A DNA stretch of 64,000 nt, from positions 1 through 64,000 of the forward strand of contig JADFKZ010000002.1 in assembly GCA_022564665.1 (NCBI GenBank). The letters are read 5' to 3'. Shown in pieces: positions 48,634-57,885 of the stretch. The stretch comes from Planctomycetota bacterium. GTDB lineage: Bacteria; Planctomycetota; Phycisphaerae; Phycisphaerales; SM1A02. Each line of letters starts with the position of its first letter. Positions within the stretch are counted from its first letter, which is position 1. Position numbers and translations under genes: made by a program. Below the pieces are notes generated by a model. It had not been told where the DNA came from and made no database searches. It saw only the letters and a program-made list of their open reading frames with translations.

Positions 48634-49143
48634 GTGATATGTCCGCAGTGCGCCCAAGATTTGAAGCAGGTGACCTATGAGACCGTGGCGATCCACACCT
48701 GCGCCTCCTGCGGCGGCGAGTTTATCGGCTCTCCTGAGCTGGGTCACATCGTTCGCGCCCGGCAGGAGCGTTTCAGCCCGGAGCTGAGGGAATTGCTTGC
48801 TCAGCGGACGCCGAGGCCAGGGGTGGTAGCGGACGCGCACCCCGCTCTGTGCTGTCCAGGGTGCGGTGAGCCGATGATGGCATTCAGCTACGGCGGTGAC
48901 AGCGGCGTTCTCGTGGACCGCTGCGCGAGCTGCGACGGGTTGTGGCTGGACTGCGAGGAGCTTCAGCGCATCCAGGTTCTTCAGGAACGATGGGCCGAGG
49001 AAGCGACGGATCAGCTCAAGCAGATCTCAGTCGACCTCGAGAAGGCCCGCCGGGAGGTGGCCCAGGCAACAAGCAGCGCTTTCGCCGGCTCGCGGTTTGC
49101 GTTCATCAACGCCCTGATCAACCGTTACCTTGACGCGGCATAA
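48634..49143 (+). CDS. Protein with two zinc ribbons (TFIIB-type)
   Basis: A 169-residue protein: first ribbon C-P-Q-C-A...C-A-S-C-G at residues 3-27, a linker, and a second ribbon C-C-P-G-C-G...C-A-S-C-D at about 74-103, then a helical tail. The pattern C-x2-C...C-x2-C-x-G-x-W is typical of the zf-TFIIB family, with W-L-D-C-E-E-L after the second ribbon. The role is unknown. The start is GTG 48634. The 3' end faces the DUF885 gene across F- and A-type repeats. Confidence 0.75.
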   Translation: MICPQCAQDLKQVTYETVAIHTCASCGGEFIGSPELGHIVRARQERFSPELRELLAQRTPRPGVVADAHPALCCPGCGEPMMAFSYGGDSGVLVDRCASCDGLWLDCEELQRIQVLQERWAEEATDQLKQISVDLEKARREVAQATSSAFAGSRFAFINALINRYLDAA

Positions 49144-49147
49144 GACT

Positions 49148-49303
49148 GGGGGGTCGGGGTTCAGGTTTCAGGAGTGAGAGCTCGCTGCTTTCCCGAACCC
49201 CGAACCCCCAACCCAAACTGCCTCCCTCCGAGAAGGCTGTCGACGATCGGCTGCAGCAGAGGCAACCTCGCACTCTTGTCGAGCGCCGATAGCCGATCGC
49301 CCC
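49148..49303. repeat. Family F (copy 3) followed by family A repeat
   Basis: 49148-49222 read on the minus strand as GGGAGGCAG..TTGGGGGTTCGG..AGCAGCGAGCTCTCACTCCTG, inverted relative to 51288-51356. 49230-49303 contain GAAGGCTGTCGACGATCGGC and CGCCGATAGCCGATCG (family A). Between the convergent zinc-ribbon and DUF885 genes. Confidence 0.75.
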
Positions 49304-49318
49304 TCATTGGGACACTTT

Positions 49319-51106
49319 TCAGTCGTACGCCTTGAAGCGCTTGGAGTCGATCCAGCGGTCGATCCGGTGCTCGAGGAAGGTCAGCGGCAGCGCCCCCGCC
49401 CCCAGAACCTCATCGTGAAACGCCCTGAGGTCGAAGACCTCCCCAAGAGTCTCCTGGGCGGTCTCCCTGAGCTGGCGGATTTTCAACTCGCCGATCTTGT
49501 ACGCACAGGCCTGGCCCGGCCAGCTGATATACCGATCGATCTCGGTCTCGATGTTCAATTCGCTCAGCGCCGTGTTGGACAGCATGAAGCCGATCGCTCT
49601 GGCCCGCGTCCAGCCGAAGGCGTGCATGCCGGTGTCGACCACCAGCCGGCAGGCCCGCCACATCTCGTAAAGGAGCCGGCCGAAGTTGTCATAGGGGTCC
49701 TCGTAGAGGCCCATCTCCAGGCCGAGCCGCTCGGCGTAAAGCGCCCAGCCCTCCCCGAATGCCGTGAAATAGGAATCCTTCCTGAACTCCGGGAGCCCTT
49801 GCAGTTCCTGGGCCAGAGCGATTTGCAGGTGGTGCCCGGGCACGGCCTCGTGCAGGGCCAGAGGGATCATCTCGTACGTGGGCCGCTGATTCAGGGCATG
49901 CGTGTTGGCGTAGAAGTAGCCGGGCTCGGCGTTGCGAATGTCGCCGCGGCTGTAATAGGCCGTGGTCTGGTTGGGGGCCATGAACGCCGGGATCTCGCGG
50001 ACCCCGTAGGGAAGTCTGGGCAATCGGCTGAAGAGCTTGGCCAGCCAGGGATCGACGCGTTTACAGATATCGCGATAGCCGGCCAGCAGCGCCTGGTCAC
50101 TTTCGTGGTAGAACCTCGGGTCGGATCGAAGGAACTGGACGAACGCCCCAAAGAGCTCGTCGTCGGGCCGCTCTGGATGGGTCTCCATGAAGTCGCTTGA
50201 GCGGATGACCTGCATCATTTCCGCCTTGATCCGCGCGACCTCGGAAAGGCCCAGGTCGTGGACTTCGCGCGGCGTCATGTCCGTCGTCGTCATGACGCGG
50301 AGCTGGTAGGCGTAGTACGCCGCGCCGTCGGGGAGGTCGATCGCTGCGATCGAGCGGCGACACCTCGGTATGTACCGCTTGACGACAAACGTGGACAGCT
50401 TGTCGATGGCGTTCTCGACGGCGGGCAGGGATTTGTTCCGAAAACGGCGTCGCAACTCCTGCTGCACCCGCTCATCGATATGGTCGGGCATCCGCTGAAA
50501 CGGTTCCGCGAGCGGCTTCAGACCATCGTCGGCGATCGCGTGAAACTGTCCCGCAAGACCGGCCAGGGTAACCCGCGGCGGCGTGCGGCGCTCCTCGAGC
50601 CCCAGCGCGAGCCGCTCGATGGTCTGCTGAACGACCGTGGGGACCTGCTCCAGACGCGTGAGGTAGTTGGCGTAGTCGGCCCGCGAGCGAAACCGCACCC
50701 GCTCGGCCATTTGCGGGATCCGCTGGTGGACGCCGAACCGACCACCGATGGGGGCCAGGAACATGCGGAAGCGGTGCCCCTGGATCGCGTTGGTCAGCTT
50801 CAGCTCGAAGAGCTGGTAGTTGAGCAGGTCCTCCTTGTTCAGATTATGCGTGGGCAGGGCACGAAGCTGCTCGAGAAACGCCTTGGTCTTCTCATGCCGC
50901 CGCTGGATCGCTTGGAGGCTGCTATCGGTGACACGGTCAGCGTTGGAGTAGTCGCCACGAGCCATCGCCATCTCGGGGAACTCCCGAAGCTCCCACTCGT
51001 AGCTTCGCCGGAAAAGTGTGTGGAGCTCCTGGATGGAGTCCCCGGCCTGGGCCGGGCTGGCGAGGCCGAAACACGCCACACACAGTCCGATGGTCTTCTT
51101 TCGCAT
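49319..51106 (-). CDS. Exported DUF885-family putative metallopeptidase
   Basis: A 595-residue protein with a signal peptide (L-C-V-A-C-F-G-L-A-S-P-A-Q-A). The DUF885 family shows a conserved H-E-A-V-P-G-H-H, seen here near residue 420, which resembles a zinc-binding HExxH-type motif. E-G-W-A-L-Y-A-E-R near residue 452 is also conserved in this family. The protein is probably a periplasmic or surface-attached peptidase-like enzyme; no substrate is known. Its length (about 600) is usual for the family. Confidence 0.83.
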   Translation of the reverse strand: MRKKTIGLCVACFGLASPAQAGDSIQELHTLFRRSYEWELREFPEMAMARGDYSNADRVTDSSLQAIQRRHEKTKAFLEQLRALPTHNLNKEDLLNYQLFELKLTNAIQGHRFRMFLAPIGGRFGVHQRIPQMAERVRFRSRADYANYLTRLEQVPTVVQQTIERLALGLEERRTPPRVTLAGLAGQFHAIADDGLKPLAEPFQRMPDHIDERVQQELRRRFRNKSLPAVENAIDKLSTFVVKRYIPRCRRSIAAIDLPDGAAYYAYQLRVMTTTDMTPREVHDLGLSEVARIKAEMMQVIRSSDFMETHPERPDDELFGAFVQFLRSDPRFYHESDQALLAGYRDICKRVDPWLAKLFSRLPRLPYGVREIPAFMAPNQTTAYYSRGDIRNAEPGYFYANTHALNQRPTYEMIPLALHEAVPGHHLQIALAQELQGLPEFRKDSYFTAFGEGWALYAERLGLEMGLYEDPYDNFGRLLYEMWRACRLVVDTGMHAFGWTRARAIGFMLSNTALSELNIETEIDRYISWPGQACAYKIGELKIRQLRETAQETLGEVFDLRAFHDEVLGAGALPLTFLEHRIDRWIDSKRFKAYD

Positions 51107-51165
51107 GCCCGACAGGGTACCACGGCCGGGCGACCGGTTTCAACGTCGCCCTCGGCTGCTCGACC

Positions 51166-51255
51166 ATGGTCGCAATCAAGATGGGTGTCGAGGCCTACCG
51201 GCAGAGCCGGACGCTCTTGTGGGACGCGCCCACTGAACGAGTTTCGACTGCCTGA
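51166..51255 (+). pseudogene. Possible remnant of a Gfo/Idh/MocA-type oxidoreductase C-terminus
   Basis: A short plus-strand fragment, M-V-A-I-K-M-G-V-E-A-Y-R-Q-S-R-T-L-L-W-D then A-P-T-E-R-V-S-T-A and stop. Third codon positions are mostly G or C. It recalls the ends of planctomycete Gfo/Idh/MocA-type dehydrogenases (V-E-S-Y-R..W-D), without a matching body upstream. Weak call. Confidence 0.3.
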
Positions 51256-51287
51256 CTGACAGTGGCCAGCCGAAAGCCTTATTGGCG

Positions 51288-51381
51288 GGAGGCAATTGGG
51301 GTTCGGAAAAGCAGCGAGCCCCCACTCCTGAACCCTGAACCCCAATCCCTCGATCCGCTGTGGCCGATAGCCGACAGCTTC
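51288..51381. repeat. Family F (copy 4) and family A half repeat
   Basis: 51288-51356 carries GGGAGGCAATTGGGGTTCGG, AGCAGCGAGCCCCCACTCCT and GAACCCTGAACCCCAA. CCGATAGCCGACAGC follows near 51364-51378. Between the DUF885 gene and the EF-G paralogue, both on the minus strand. Confidence 0.8.
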
Positions 51382-51405
51382 TTTGCTCTCTTGCTTCAAG
51401 AGGCA

Positions 51406-53463
51406 CTATTCTTCGTCCGCCTTCGGCTTGTACGCCTTGATCACGTCGGCCTGGATGTTGGGGGGTGTCCGCTCATCGTGGCTGTATTCCATCGTGTAGG
51501 CGCCGGCACCACCGGTGATCGACTTGAGCTGGCTGGCGTAGCTCACGACCTCAGCCAGCGGTGCTTCGGCTTTGACCACCATCAGGTTGCCCGCGAGCAT
51601 ATCGGTGCCCTGGATGCGGCCGCGGCGGCCGGAGATGTCGGCGGAGATGTCGCCGATCATGTCCGCGGGCACGGTGATCTCCATGGACACAATGGGCTCC
51701 AGGAGGACCGGACTGGCCTTGTTCACGCCGTCAATGAATGCCTTGCGCCCCGCCGTGGTGAACGCGACCTCCTTGGAGTCAACCGGGTGGTGCTTTCCGT
51801 CGTGGACGGTCACCTTTATGTTGTGCATCGGGTACCCCGCGATCGCGCCGCTGCTCATCACCTGCCGCACGCCTTTTTCCACCGCGGGCATGAATTGCCT
51901 GGGGATCGACCCGCCGAACACCTTGTTCACGAAGAGCAGCCCGTTGACAGCGCCCTCTTCGCCATCGGCGATCGGCTCGACACGGAGGAACACCTCCCCG
52001 AACTGCCCGGCGCCGCCCGTCTGCTTCTTATGGCGATGGTGCCCCTCCGCCGTGGCGGTGATCGTCTCCTTGTAGGCGACCCGGGGCGGACGCGTTTCGA
52101 CCTCGATTCCGTATCGATCCTTCAGCAGGCGAAGCTTGACCCGGAGATGTTGCTCACCGAGGCCCTTAAGCACGGTCTCGCCCGTTGTCTGGACACGCTC
52201 GATCGCCAGGGTCGGGTCTTCCGCGACCAGCTTGCCCAACGCTTCTCCGAGCTTGGTTTCGGCGCCCTTGCTCGTGCCCGTGAGGGCCAAGCCGAACATC
52301 GGTGTTGGCAGGCCCACCGTAGACGGCCTCAGATTCGGCCCGAGGTGGCCGCCGTGAAGCACGCTGTCGTAGTTGATCTCGTCGACCTTCGCCACGGCGC
52401 CGATATCGCCGGCGATGATCCGGTCCACCTCTGCGTGCGTCTTACCTTGGAGCTTGAAGACGTGCGCGATCCGCAGAGGTCGTGATCGATTGTCGAGCTG
52501 CGGCTGGTTGTCGGGCCCGATCGTTCCCTGGTGGACGCGGAAGACGCAGAGCTTGCCGACATAGGGGTCGGAGCTGACTCGGAAGACGTGCGCGATCGGA
52601 GGCTTGGCGGAGTCCGCCTCGGGCGTCGCGGTCTGCGTCTGGCCGTCGGCCTCGTATTCGAAGGTGTGGGGGTTGCCTTCCGCGGGGTTGGGGCACAGAT
52701 CGGCCATGATTCTCACGAGCTCACCCACGCCTGTGCCCGAGCGCGCCGAGACGAAGCAGACGGGGATGAGATGGCCCTGGCGAAGCGCCGTCTTAAAGGG
52801 GTCCTGGAGCTTCTCCGGATCGACCGCGCCCTGCTCCAGATACTGCTCCATGAGCGCTTCATCGGTTTCCACGACCTGGTCGACGATGGCGGTGTGAAAG
52901 TCGGAGACCTCCCCGAGGTCGCTTGTCCCGGAGGCGTTCTTGAAACAGTCGATAATCTGCTGTGCGCCTTCAGCGGGCAGGTTGATGGGCCGGCACACGC
53001 TGCCGAATGTCTCCTGCACCGCCTTCAGGAGATCGGCCAGTCCGGTGGCGTTGTCGATCTTGTTGATGACGATCATGCGGGGCAGGCGGCTTTCCTCGGC
53101 CACCTTCATCAGGCGGCGGGTCACCGTGCTGATTCCCACCAGGGCGTCGATGACGACCAGCGCTGTTTCCACCGCCGGCAGCACGCTGAACGCCCGGCCG
53201 ATGAAGTCCGCCGTCCCCGGGGTATCGATCAGGTTGATGTGCGTCCCGTCGGTGTCAAAGTGCACCAGGGCGCTGTCGAGACTGTGGCCCAGCTCCTTCT
53301 CCAGGTCCTCAAAATCACAGACCGTGTTTCCGTCCTCCACTCTTCCGACACGGCCGATGACCCCGGCGGCGTGGAGGATTCCGTCGGCGAGCGTGGTCTT
53401 TCCCGATCCGGCATCGCCAACCAGGGCCAGGTTGCGGATGGCCTCGGTGGTGTAGCTGGGCAT
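51406..53463 (-). CDS. Elongation factor G paralogue with altered G-domain motifs
   Basis: A 685-residue EF-G-like GTPase. G1 reads G-D-A-G-S-G-K-T-T near residue 16 (canonical EF-G has A-H-I-D-A-G-K-T-T), switch II reads D-T-P-G-T-A-D-F near residue 81 (the catalytic His of D-T-P-G-H is Thr), and G4 is N-K-I-D near 130. The five-domain body of EF-G follows. This matches the EF-G-like group (FusA2/EF-G_bact) that also lacks the His. Role unknown; probably not the main translocase. Divergent from trmL. Confidence 0.87.
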   Translation of the reverse strand: MPSYTTEAIRNLALVGDAGSGKTTLADGILHAAGVIGRVGRVEDGNTVCDFEDLEKELGHSLDSALVHFDTDGTHINLIDTPGTADFIGRAFSVLPAVETALVVIDALVGISTVTRRLMKVAEESRLPRMIVINKIDNATGLADLLKAVQETFGSVCRPINLPAEGAQQIIDCFKNASGTSDLGEVSDFHTAIVDQVVETDEALMEQYLEQGAVDPEKLQDPFKTALRQGHLIPVCFVSARSGTGVGELVRIMADLCPNPAEGNPHTFEYEADGQTQTATPEADSAKPPIAHVFRVSSDPYVGKLCVFRVHQGTIGPDNQPQLDNRSRPLRIAHVFKLQGKTHAEVDRIIAGDIGAVAKVDEINYDSVLHGGHLGPNLRPSTVGLPTPMFGLALTGTSKGAETKLGEALGKLVAEDPTLAIERVQTTGETVLKGLGEQHLRVKLRLLKDRYGIEVETRPPRVAYKETITATAEGHHRHKKQTGGAGQFGEVFLRVEPIADGEEGAVNGLLFVNKVFGGSIPRQFMPAVEKGVRQVMSSGAIAGYPMHNIKVTVHDGKHHPVDSKEVAFTTAGRKAFIDGVNKASPVLLEPIVSMEITVPADMIGDISADISGRRGRIQGTDMLAGNLMVVKAEAPLAEVVSYASQLKSITGGAGAYTMEYSHDERTPPNIQADVIKAYKPKADEE

Positions 53464-53521
53464 GAGGAGGGCTCCTGGGAGCGATCAGGGACGCTGATCA
53501 TAGCGGCTACACTGATTACCC

Positions 53522-53995
53522 GTGGCGGAGCCCGTCTTCCACATCGTCCTGTTGAATCCCCAGATTCCCAACAACACCGGCAACATCGGGCGGACCGCCG
53601 CCGCCACCGGCTGCCGGCTCCACATCATCCACCCTGTCGGGTTCGACATGTCGGCGCGGGCCCGCCGCCGTGCCGGACTGGACTACTGGCATCTTCTGGA
53701 CTGCCGCGAGCACACCGACTGGGAGTCCTTCCTGGCCGCCGAGCAACCCCGCCGGCTCTGGCTCTACACGACCAAGTCGAGCGTGCCCCACTGGGACGCC
53801 GCGCTGGCCGAGGGAGACCATCTGCTCTTCGGGCGTGAGACCGCGGGTGTCCCCCAGGCCGTTCATCGCTGGGTGGAGCAAACATACGGGCCCCGCCACC
53901 GCATCACGCTTCCGATGGTTACCGGGGCGAGGAGCCTCAACCTTGCGACCGTGGTCTGCACCGCCGTCTATGAGGGGTTGAGAAAAATAAGGTAG
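53522..53995 (+). CDS. trmL: tRNA (cytidine(34)-2'-O)-methyltransferase
   Basis: SPOUT-class methyltransferase that methylates the wobble base of leucine tRNAs. The 157 residues show N-P-Q-I-P-N-N-T-G-N-I-G-R-T near the N-terminus, the SAM-binding knot with L-L-F-G-R-E-T-A-G-V-P near 98 and R-S-L-N-L-A-T-V near residue 138. The length is typical. The start is GTG 53522. The 3' end faces glyA across a family F repeat. Confidence 0.92.
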   Translation: MAEPVFHIVLLNPQIPNNTGNIGRTAAATGCRLHIIHPVGFDMSARARRRAGLDYWHLLDCREHTDWESFLAAEQPRRLWLYTTKSSVPHWDAALAEGDHLLFGRETAGVPQAVHRWVEQTYGPRHRITLPMVTGARSLNLATVVCTAVYEGLRKIR

Positions 53996-53997
53996 GC

Positions 53998-54044
53998 GTC
54001 GGGGTTCAGGAAGAATCGCGTCCATCTCCGAACCCCGAACCCCG
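53998..54044. repeat. Dispersed repeat, family F copy 5
   Basis: GCGTCGGGGTTCAGG on the left and CCGAACCCCGAACCCC on the right; shortened copy between convergent trmL and glyA. Confidence 0.6.
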
Positions 54045-55361
54045 CTAATGCGGCAACGGGAATTCAGTGCACAGCGCTCGCACCTCCCGCCTCACCTCGC
54101 AGGCAACCTTCTCGGCACCACCCGCGGCCAGGGCACGGTCGATGAGCCCGGCAATCCGGTGCATCTGCGGCTCCCGCATGCCCCGAGTGGTTATCGCCGG
54201 CGTCCCCAGACGCAGACCGCTGGTCACCATCGGAGGCCGCGGGTCGTTGGGGATTCCGTTCTTGTTGACGATGATCCCCGCGGTCTCAAGCCACGACTCG
54301 GCGTCGGCACCGGTCAGATCCTCGGACCGTGGCCGGAGGTCGACGAGCATGAGGTGGTTGTCGGTGCCGCCGGAGCAGAGCCGGTAGCCGTGTTCGGCGA
54401 GCCCGTCGGCCAGGGCTCCGGCGTTGGCGACGATCCTCCGGCAGTACTCTTTGAACTCCGGACGCAGGGCCTCGCCGAAGCAGACCGCCTTGGCGGCGAT
54501 TATGTGCATCAGCGGTCCGCCCTGGCTGCCCGGGAAGACCTTTCGATCGATCTTCTTGGCCGTCTCCTCGTCGTCGGAGAGGATCAGCCCACCCCGGGGG
54601 CCCCGCAGCGTCTTGTGGGTGGTGGTCGTCACCACGTGGGCGTGGGGAAAGGGCGATGGGTGGACGCCGCTGGCGACCAGTCCGGCAATGTGGGCGATGT
54701 CCGCCAGCAGATACGCGCCCACGCTGTCGGCGATCTTGCGGAACCGCGCGAAATCGATGACCCTCGGGTACGCCGAATACCCGCAGATGATCATCGCCGG
54801 TTTGCACGCCTCGGCCGCCGACTGGATGGCGTCGTAGTCCAGGGTCTCGGTCTTGGGGTCAAGGTCGTACTCCACGATCTTGTAAAACGTTCCGGAGAAG
54901 TTCACCTTCAGACCGTGGCTCAGATGCCCTCCGGACTTGATTGGAAGGGACAGGATCGTGGCGCCGGGCTTGCACATGGCCATGTAGGCGGCGATGTTGG
55001 CGCTGGCGCCAGAATGCGGCTGGACGTTGGCGAAGCGGCACCCGAACAGCTCACACGCCCGCGTGCGGGCGAGATCCTCGATCTCGTCGTGGAACCTGCA
55101 TCCGCCGTAGTACCGCTTGCCGGGGTACCCCTCGGCGTACTTGTTCGTCATCCAATTGCCCATGGTGTGCATAACGGCGGGACCGACGTGGTTCTCGCTT
55201 GCGATCAGCTCGATCGTCGTCGCCTGGCGGGTCGCCTCGTCGGCCAGGATGCGGGCCACGATCGCGTCCTTTTCGTTGAGGAGGGCAAGGAGACCCGTGG
55301 ACAGCGCATCCATGGGAACCGCGGCAGCGCTGGTGTCGGTCGTCCGGGTCATGGGCCACAT
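54045..55361 (-). CDS. glyA: Serine hydroxymethyltransferase
   Basis: PLP enzyme interconverting serine and glycine with tetrahydrofolate, the main source of one-carbon units. The 438-residue protein has I-E-L-I-A-S-E-N near residue 50, [13 protein letters not shown] near 75, and the PLP lysine in [15 protein letters not shown] near residue 247. The first 20 residues are extra. ATG 55361 is used; ATG 55352 is an alternative. No other one-carbon gene is nearby. Confidence 0.94.
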   Translation of the reverse strand: MWPMTRTTDTSAAAVPMDALSTGLLALLNEKDAIVARILADEATRQATTIELIASENHVGPAVMHTMGNWMTNKYAEGYPGKRYYGGCRFHDEIEDLARTRACELFGCRFANVQPHSGASANIAAYMAMCKPGATILSLPIKSGGHLSHGLKVNFSGTFYKIVEYDLDPKTETLDYDAIQSAAEACKPAMIICGYSAYPRVIDFARFRKIADSVGAYLLADIAHIAGLVASGVHPSPFPHAHVVTTTTHKTLRGPRGGLILSDDEETAKKIDRKVFPGSQGGPLMHIIAAKAVCFGEALRPEFKEYCRRIVANAGALADGLAEHGYRLCSGGTDNHLMLVDLRPRSEDLTGADAESWLETAGIIVNKNGIPNDPRPPMVTSGLRLGTPAITTRGMREPQMHRIAGLIDRALAAGGAEKVACEVRREVRALCTEFPLPH

Positions 55362-55489
55362 GGTAGGGACTGCTGCGTCAGGATGGAAAATAGGACTCAG
55401 GCTCCTTTTGCGGCGGCGGCGCGTCCACGATAGGATTGTCCATCTGACGCGCAGGTAGAACCCTCACAAGACCCCGAAACTCCATTGTT

Positions 55490-56080
55490 ATGGTTCACGC
55501 CACCGCCCGATTCCGAGTCGTTGACACGTTCGCCGGTCCATTTGCATTGATCGTCTCGAATTCCGGTGAGCTGTCGGCCCGCTTCCTAACGATCGGCGAG
55601 GTGCGTCGATCCCTGGACGGAGCGACGCATGACCCCGCGTTGCTGGGGGCGCTGATAGCGCGGCTGGAGCGTTACTTCCAGGGTGACGCCGTCAGCTTCG
55701 ACGATATCCCCACCCCCGTGACCAGCGGCTTCTTCTTCCGGTGCTGGGATGCGTGCCGCCGGATTCCGCGTGGACGGACCAGGAGCTATGCCGAGCTTGC
55801 CGAGATGGCGGGCTCGAGCCCCGCCGCGGCCCGCGCCGCGGGGGCGGCGATGCGGAGAAACCCATTGCCGGTGATCGTGCCCTGTCATCGTGTGGTGGCC
55901 GCCGACGGCTCACTGCACGGCTACAGCGGCAGCACGGACCCCTCTGGCCAACCCCTTGCGATCAAACAGGCGCTGCTGGCCCTTGAAGGATTTGAAGGAC
56001 CCCCGCAGCCCGGAGGCCTGCTAGGCAAGAGCGGCCCGATGGCCACTGCCCGGCAGGCCGCCATGCCCGCGGCCCGTTGA
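55490..56080 (+). CDS. ogt: Methylated-DNA-[protein]-cysteine S-methyltransferase
   Basis: Suicide repair protein removing O6-methylguanine lesions. The 196-residue protein has the active site P-C-H-R-V-V near residue 126, the helix-turn-helix G-R-T-R-S-Y-A-E-L-A near 97, and a DNA-binding arginine finger region (R-A-A-G-A-A-M-R-R-N-P). The C-terminal 25 residues are a Pro/Ala extension. It lies 13 bases before ugd on the same strand. Confidence 0.92.
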   Translation: MVHATARFRVVDTFAGPFALIVSNSGELSARFLTIGEVRRSLDGATHDPALLGALIARLERYFQGDAVSFDDIPTPVTSGFFFRCWDACRRIPRGRTRSYAELAEMAGSSPAAARAAGAAMRRNPLPVIVPCHRVVAADGSLHGYSGSTDPSGQPLAIKQALLALEGFEGPPQPGGLLGKSGPMATARQAAMPAAR

Positions 56081-56093
56081 GAGACCTCCCGTC

Positions 56094-57512
56094 ATGAAGC
56101 TCACCATGGTCGGCACCGGCTACGTCGGACTCGTCACCGGCTCGTGCTTTGCCAAGACCGGAAACGACGTCACCTGCCTGGATCTGGACCAGGACAAGAT
56201 CGCGCGGCTCAACCGGGGCGAGTGTCCCATCTACGAGCCGTCGCTGGCGGAGCTCATCCAGCGCAACGTCGCAAGCGGGCGACTGCGGTTCACCGCAGAC
56301 GGGGACGACGCCTATGGCGAGGCGGAGGTGATCTTCATCTGCGTCGGAACGCCGGCGGGCGCCGACGGCTCGACCGATCTGGGCGCGATGAGGCAGGCCG
56401 CGATTGACATTGCCCAGTTCATCGACCGGGCGGAGCCGCCGAAAATCCCGAAGCTGATCGTCATCAAGTCGACGGTTCCCGTCGGCACGACCGAGCAGCT
56501 TCGTGATGAGATCAAGACCCACACGAAAGCGCCGTTTTACATCGCCAACAATCCCGAGTTCCTCAAGGAGGGCGCCGCGGTCAGCGACTTCCAGAAGCCC
56601 GATCGAGTCATCTGCGGGACCGAGGACGAGGCGGCCGCGGAGATCCTCCGCGACCTCTATGAGCCGTTCGTCCGTCAGGGCAACCCCATCATCGTCATGG
56701 ACATGCGATCCGCGGAGATGGTCAAGTACGCCTCGAACGCGATGCTGGCGTGCAAGATCAGCTTCATCAACGAGATCGCCAATCTCTGTGAGCGGACTGG
56801 GGCCGATATCCGCTCCGTGCGGGAGGGGATGTGTGCGGACCGCCGCATCGGCAACCAGTTCCTCCATCCGGGTCTCGGCTTCGGGGGATCGTGCTTCCCC
56901 AAGGACATCCTCGCCGTGATCAACATGGGCAAGGCGGCGGGCCACGAGTGCGCGATCACCTCCGCCGTTTACGCCGTCAACCAGGATCAGCGAAGGATCT
57001 TCTGGGACAAGATCATCGGTCATTTCGGCTCTGATCTGACTGGTCGGACGCTTGCCTTCTGGGGAGTGGCCTTCAAGCCTGAGACCGACGACATTCGCGA
57101 GGCGCCGGCGCTTGTGCTGATGCAGTGGGCGCTGGATGCCGGGGCGGCGGTGCGGGCGTTCGACCCGGTGGCGATGGCAAAGCTGGCGGACGCGATGCCG
57201 GCCGTCGGGACGTACGGTGACATGTACGAGGTGCTGTCGGGGTGCGACGCGCTGGTCATCAGCACCGAATGGAGCGATTTTCGCAATCCGGATTTCACCC
57301 GCATCGTCTCCGCACTCAAGAGCAAGGTTATTTTCGACGGCCGCAACATCTACCGGCGCGAGCTGATGCAGCGGCTCGGGTTCGTCTACTACTCGGTGGG
57401 TCGTGAGCCGGTCACTCAGGCCGGACCGGGTCCCGGCCGGCCCGAATCCACCGCAGTCGACAAGGGGCTCCCTGCGGCGCGTCTTGCGAGCGTTGACCGG
57501 AGCGAGAGCTGA
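56094..57512 (+). CDS. ugd: UDP-glucose 6-dehydrogenase
   Basis: Oxidises UDP-glucose to UDP-glucuronate for surface polysaccharides. The 472-residue protein has the NAD-binding G-T-G-Y-V-G-L-V near residue 7, P-E-F-L-K-E-G near 155, the catalytic cysteine in G-F-G-G-S-C-F-P-K-D near 265, and the C-terminal UDP-binding domain. The last 40 residues are a non-conserved extension. No glycosyltransferase gene is adjacent; ogt is directly upstream. Confidence 0.93.
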   Translation: MKLTMVGTGYVGLVTGSCFAKTGNDVTCLDLDQDKIARLNRGECPIYEPSLAELIQRNVASGRLRFTADGDDAYGEAEVIFICVGTPAGADGSTDLGAMRQAAIDIAQFIDRAEPPKIPKLIVIKSTVPVGTTEQLRDEIKTHTKAPFYIANNPEFLKEGAAVSDFQKPDRVICGTEDEAAAEILRDLYEPFVRQGNPIIVMDMRSAEMVKYASNAMLACKISFINEIANLCERTGADIRSVREGMCADRRIGNQFLHPGLGFGGSCFPKDILAVINMGKAAGHECAITSAVYAVNQDQRRIFWDKIIGHFGSDLTGRTLAFWGVAFKPETDDIREAPALVLMQWALDAGAAVRAFDPVAMAKLADAMPAVGTYGDMYEVLSGCDALVISTEWSDFRNPDFTRIVSALKSKVIFDGRNIYRRELMQRLGFVYYSVGREPVTQAGPGPGRPESTAVDKGLPAARLASVDRSES

Positions 57513-57535
57513 TCTACGATGATGGCCGCTGCGCG

Positions 57536-57609
57536 GGGCGCTTAGCTCAGTTGGCCAGAGCACCGCCTTTACACGGCGGGGGTCGCTGGTTCAAGTCCAG
57601 CAGCGCCCA
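57536..57609 (+). tRNA. tRNA-Val (UAC anticodon)
   Basis: Cloverleaf drawn by eye: acceptor GGGCGCT (57536-57542) with AGCGCCC (57602-57608), D arm GCTC/GAGC, anticodon stem CCGCC/GGCGG with loop TTTACAC giving anticodon UAC, variable loop GGGTC, T arm GCTGG/CCAGC with TTCAAGT loop, discriminator A at 57609. CCA is not encoded. It follows ugd by 23 bases. Confidence 0.93.
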
Positions 57610-57885
57610 TTAATACAAAGCCCCGTATTCGGGGGGATAATCGTTTCCAGACGCACCAACCGGACCGCCGTTTTCGGGCTCGCCTGTCAGTTTCTTGTCA
57701 ATTTTCGTGACCTGCCCCCACGGTTTGCACCAGGTTCTCTGTTAGTGCCTGCACCTGTGCGCTTGTACCCGATCCTGGTGCCGAGGGGGAGTGTAGGTGT
57801 GCCGAATCTGCTGACGCTGCTGGCCAACTCGGGGCCGTGCCCGTAGGCGGGGAGGTATACTGGGGGCGTACAAGGAGGACACACC
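57610..57885. other. Intergenic stretch with a decayed dockerin-like unit
   Basis: CCCCG TATT CGGGG (57621-57634) forms a small hairpin without a T tract. At 57796-57846 the plus strand reads G-V-P-N-L-L-T-L-L-A-N-S-G-P-C-P and stop, a relic of the repeat unit found in the next gene. TATACT at 57856-57861 could be the -10 box of that gene; no -35 seen. Confidence 0.55.

Noticed and set aside
57621-57634. CCCCG-TATT-CGGGG as terminator of the tRNA
   Set aside because: The stem is short and no T run follows, so terminator function cannot be supported.
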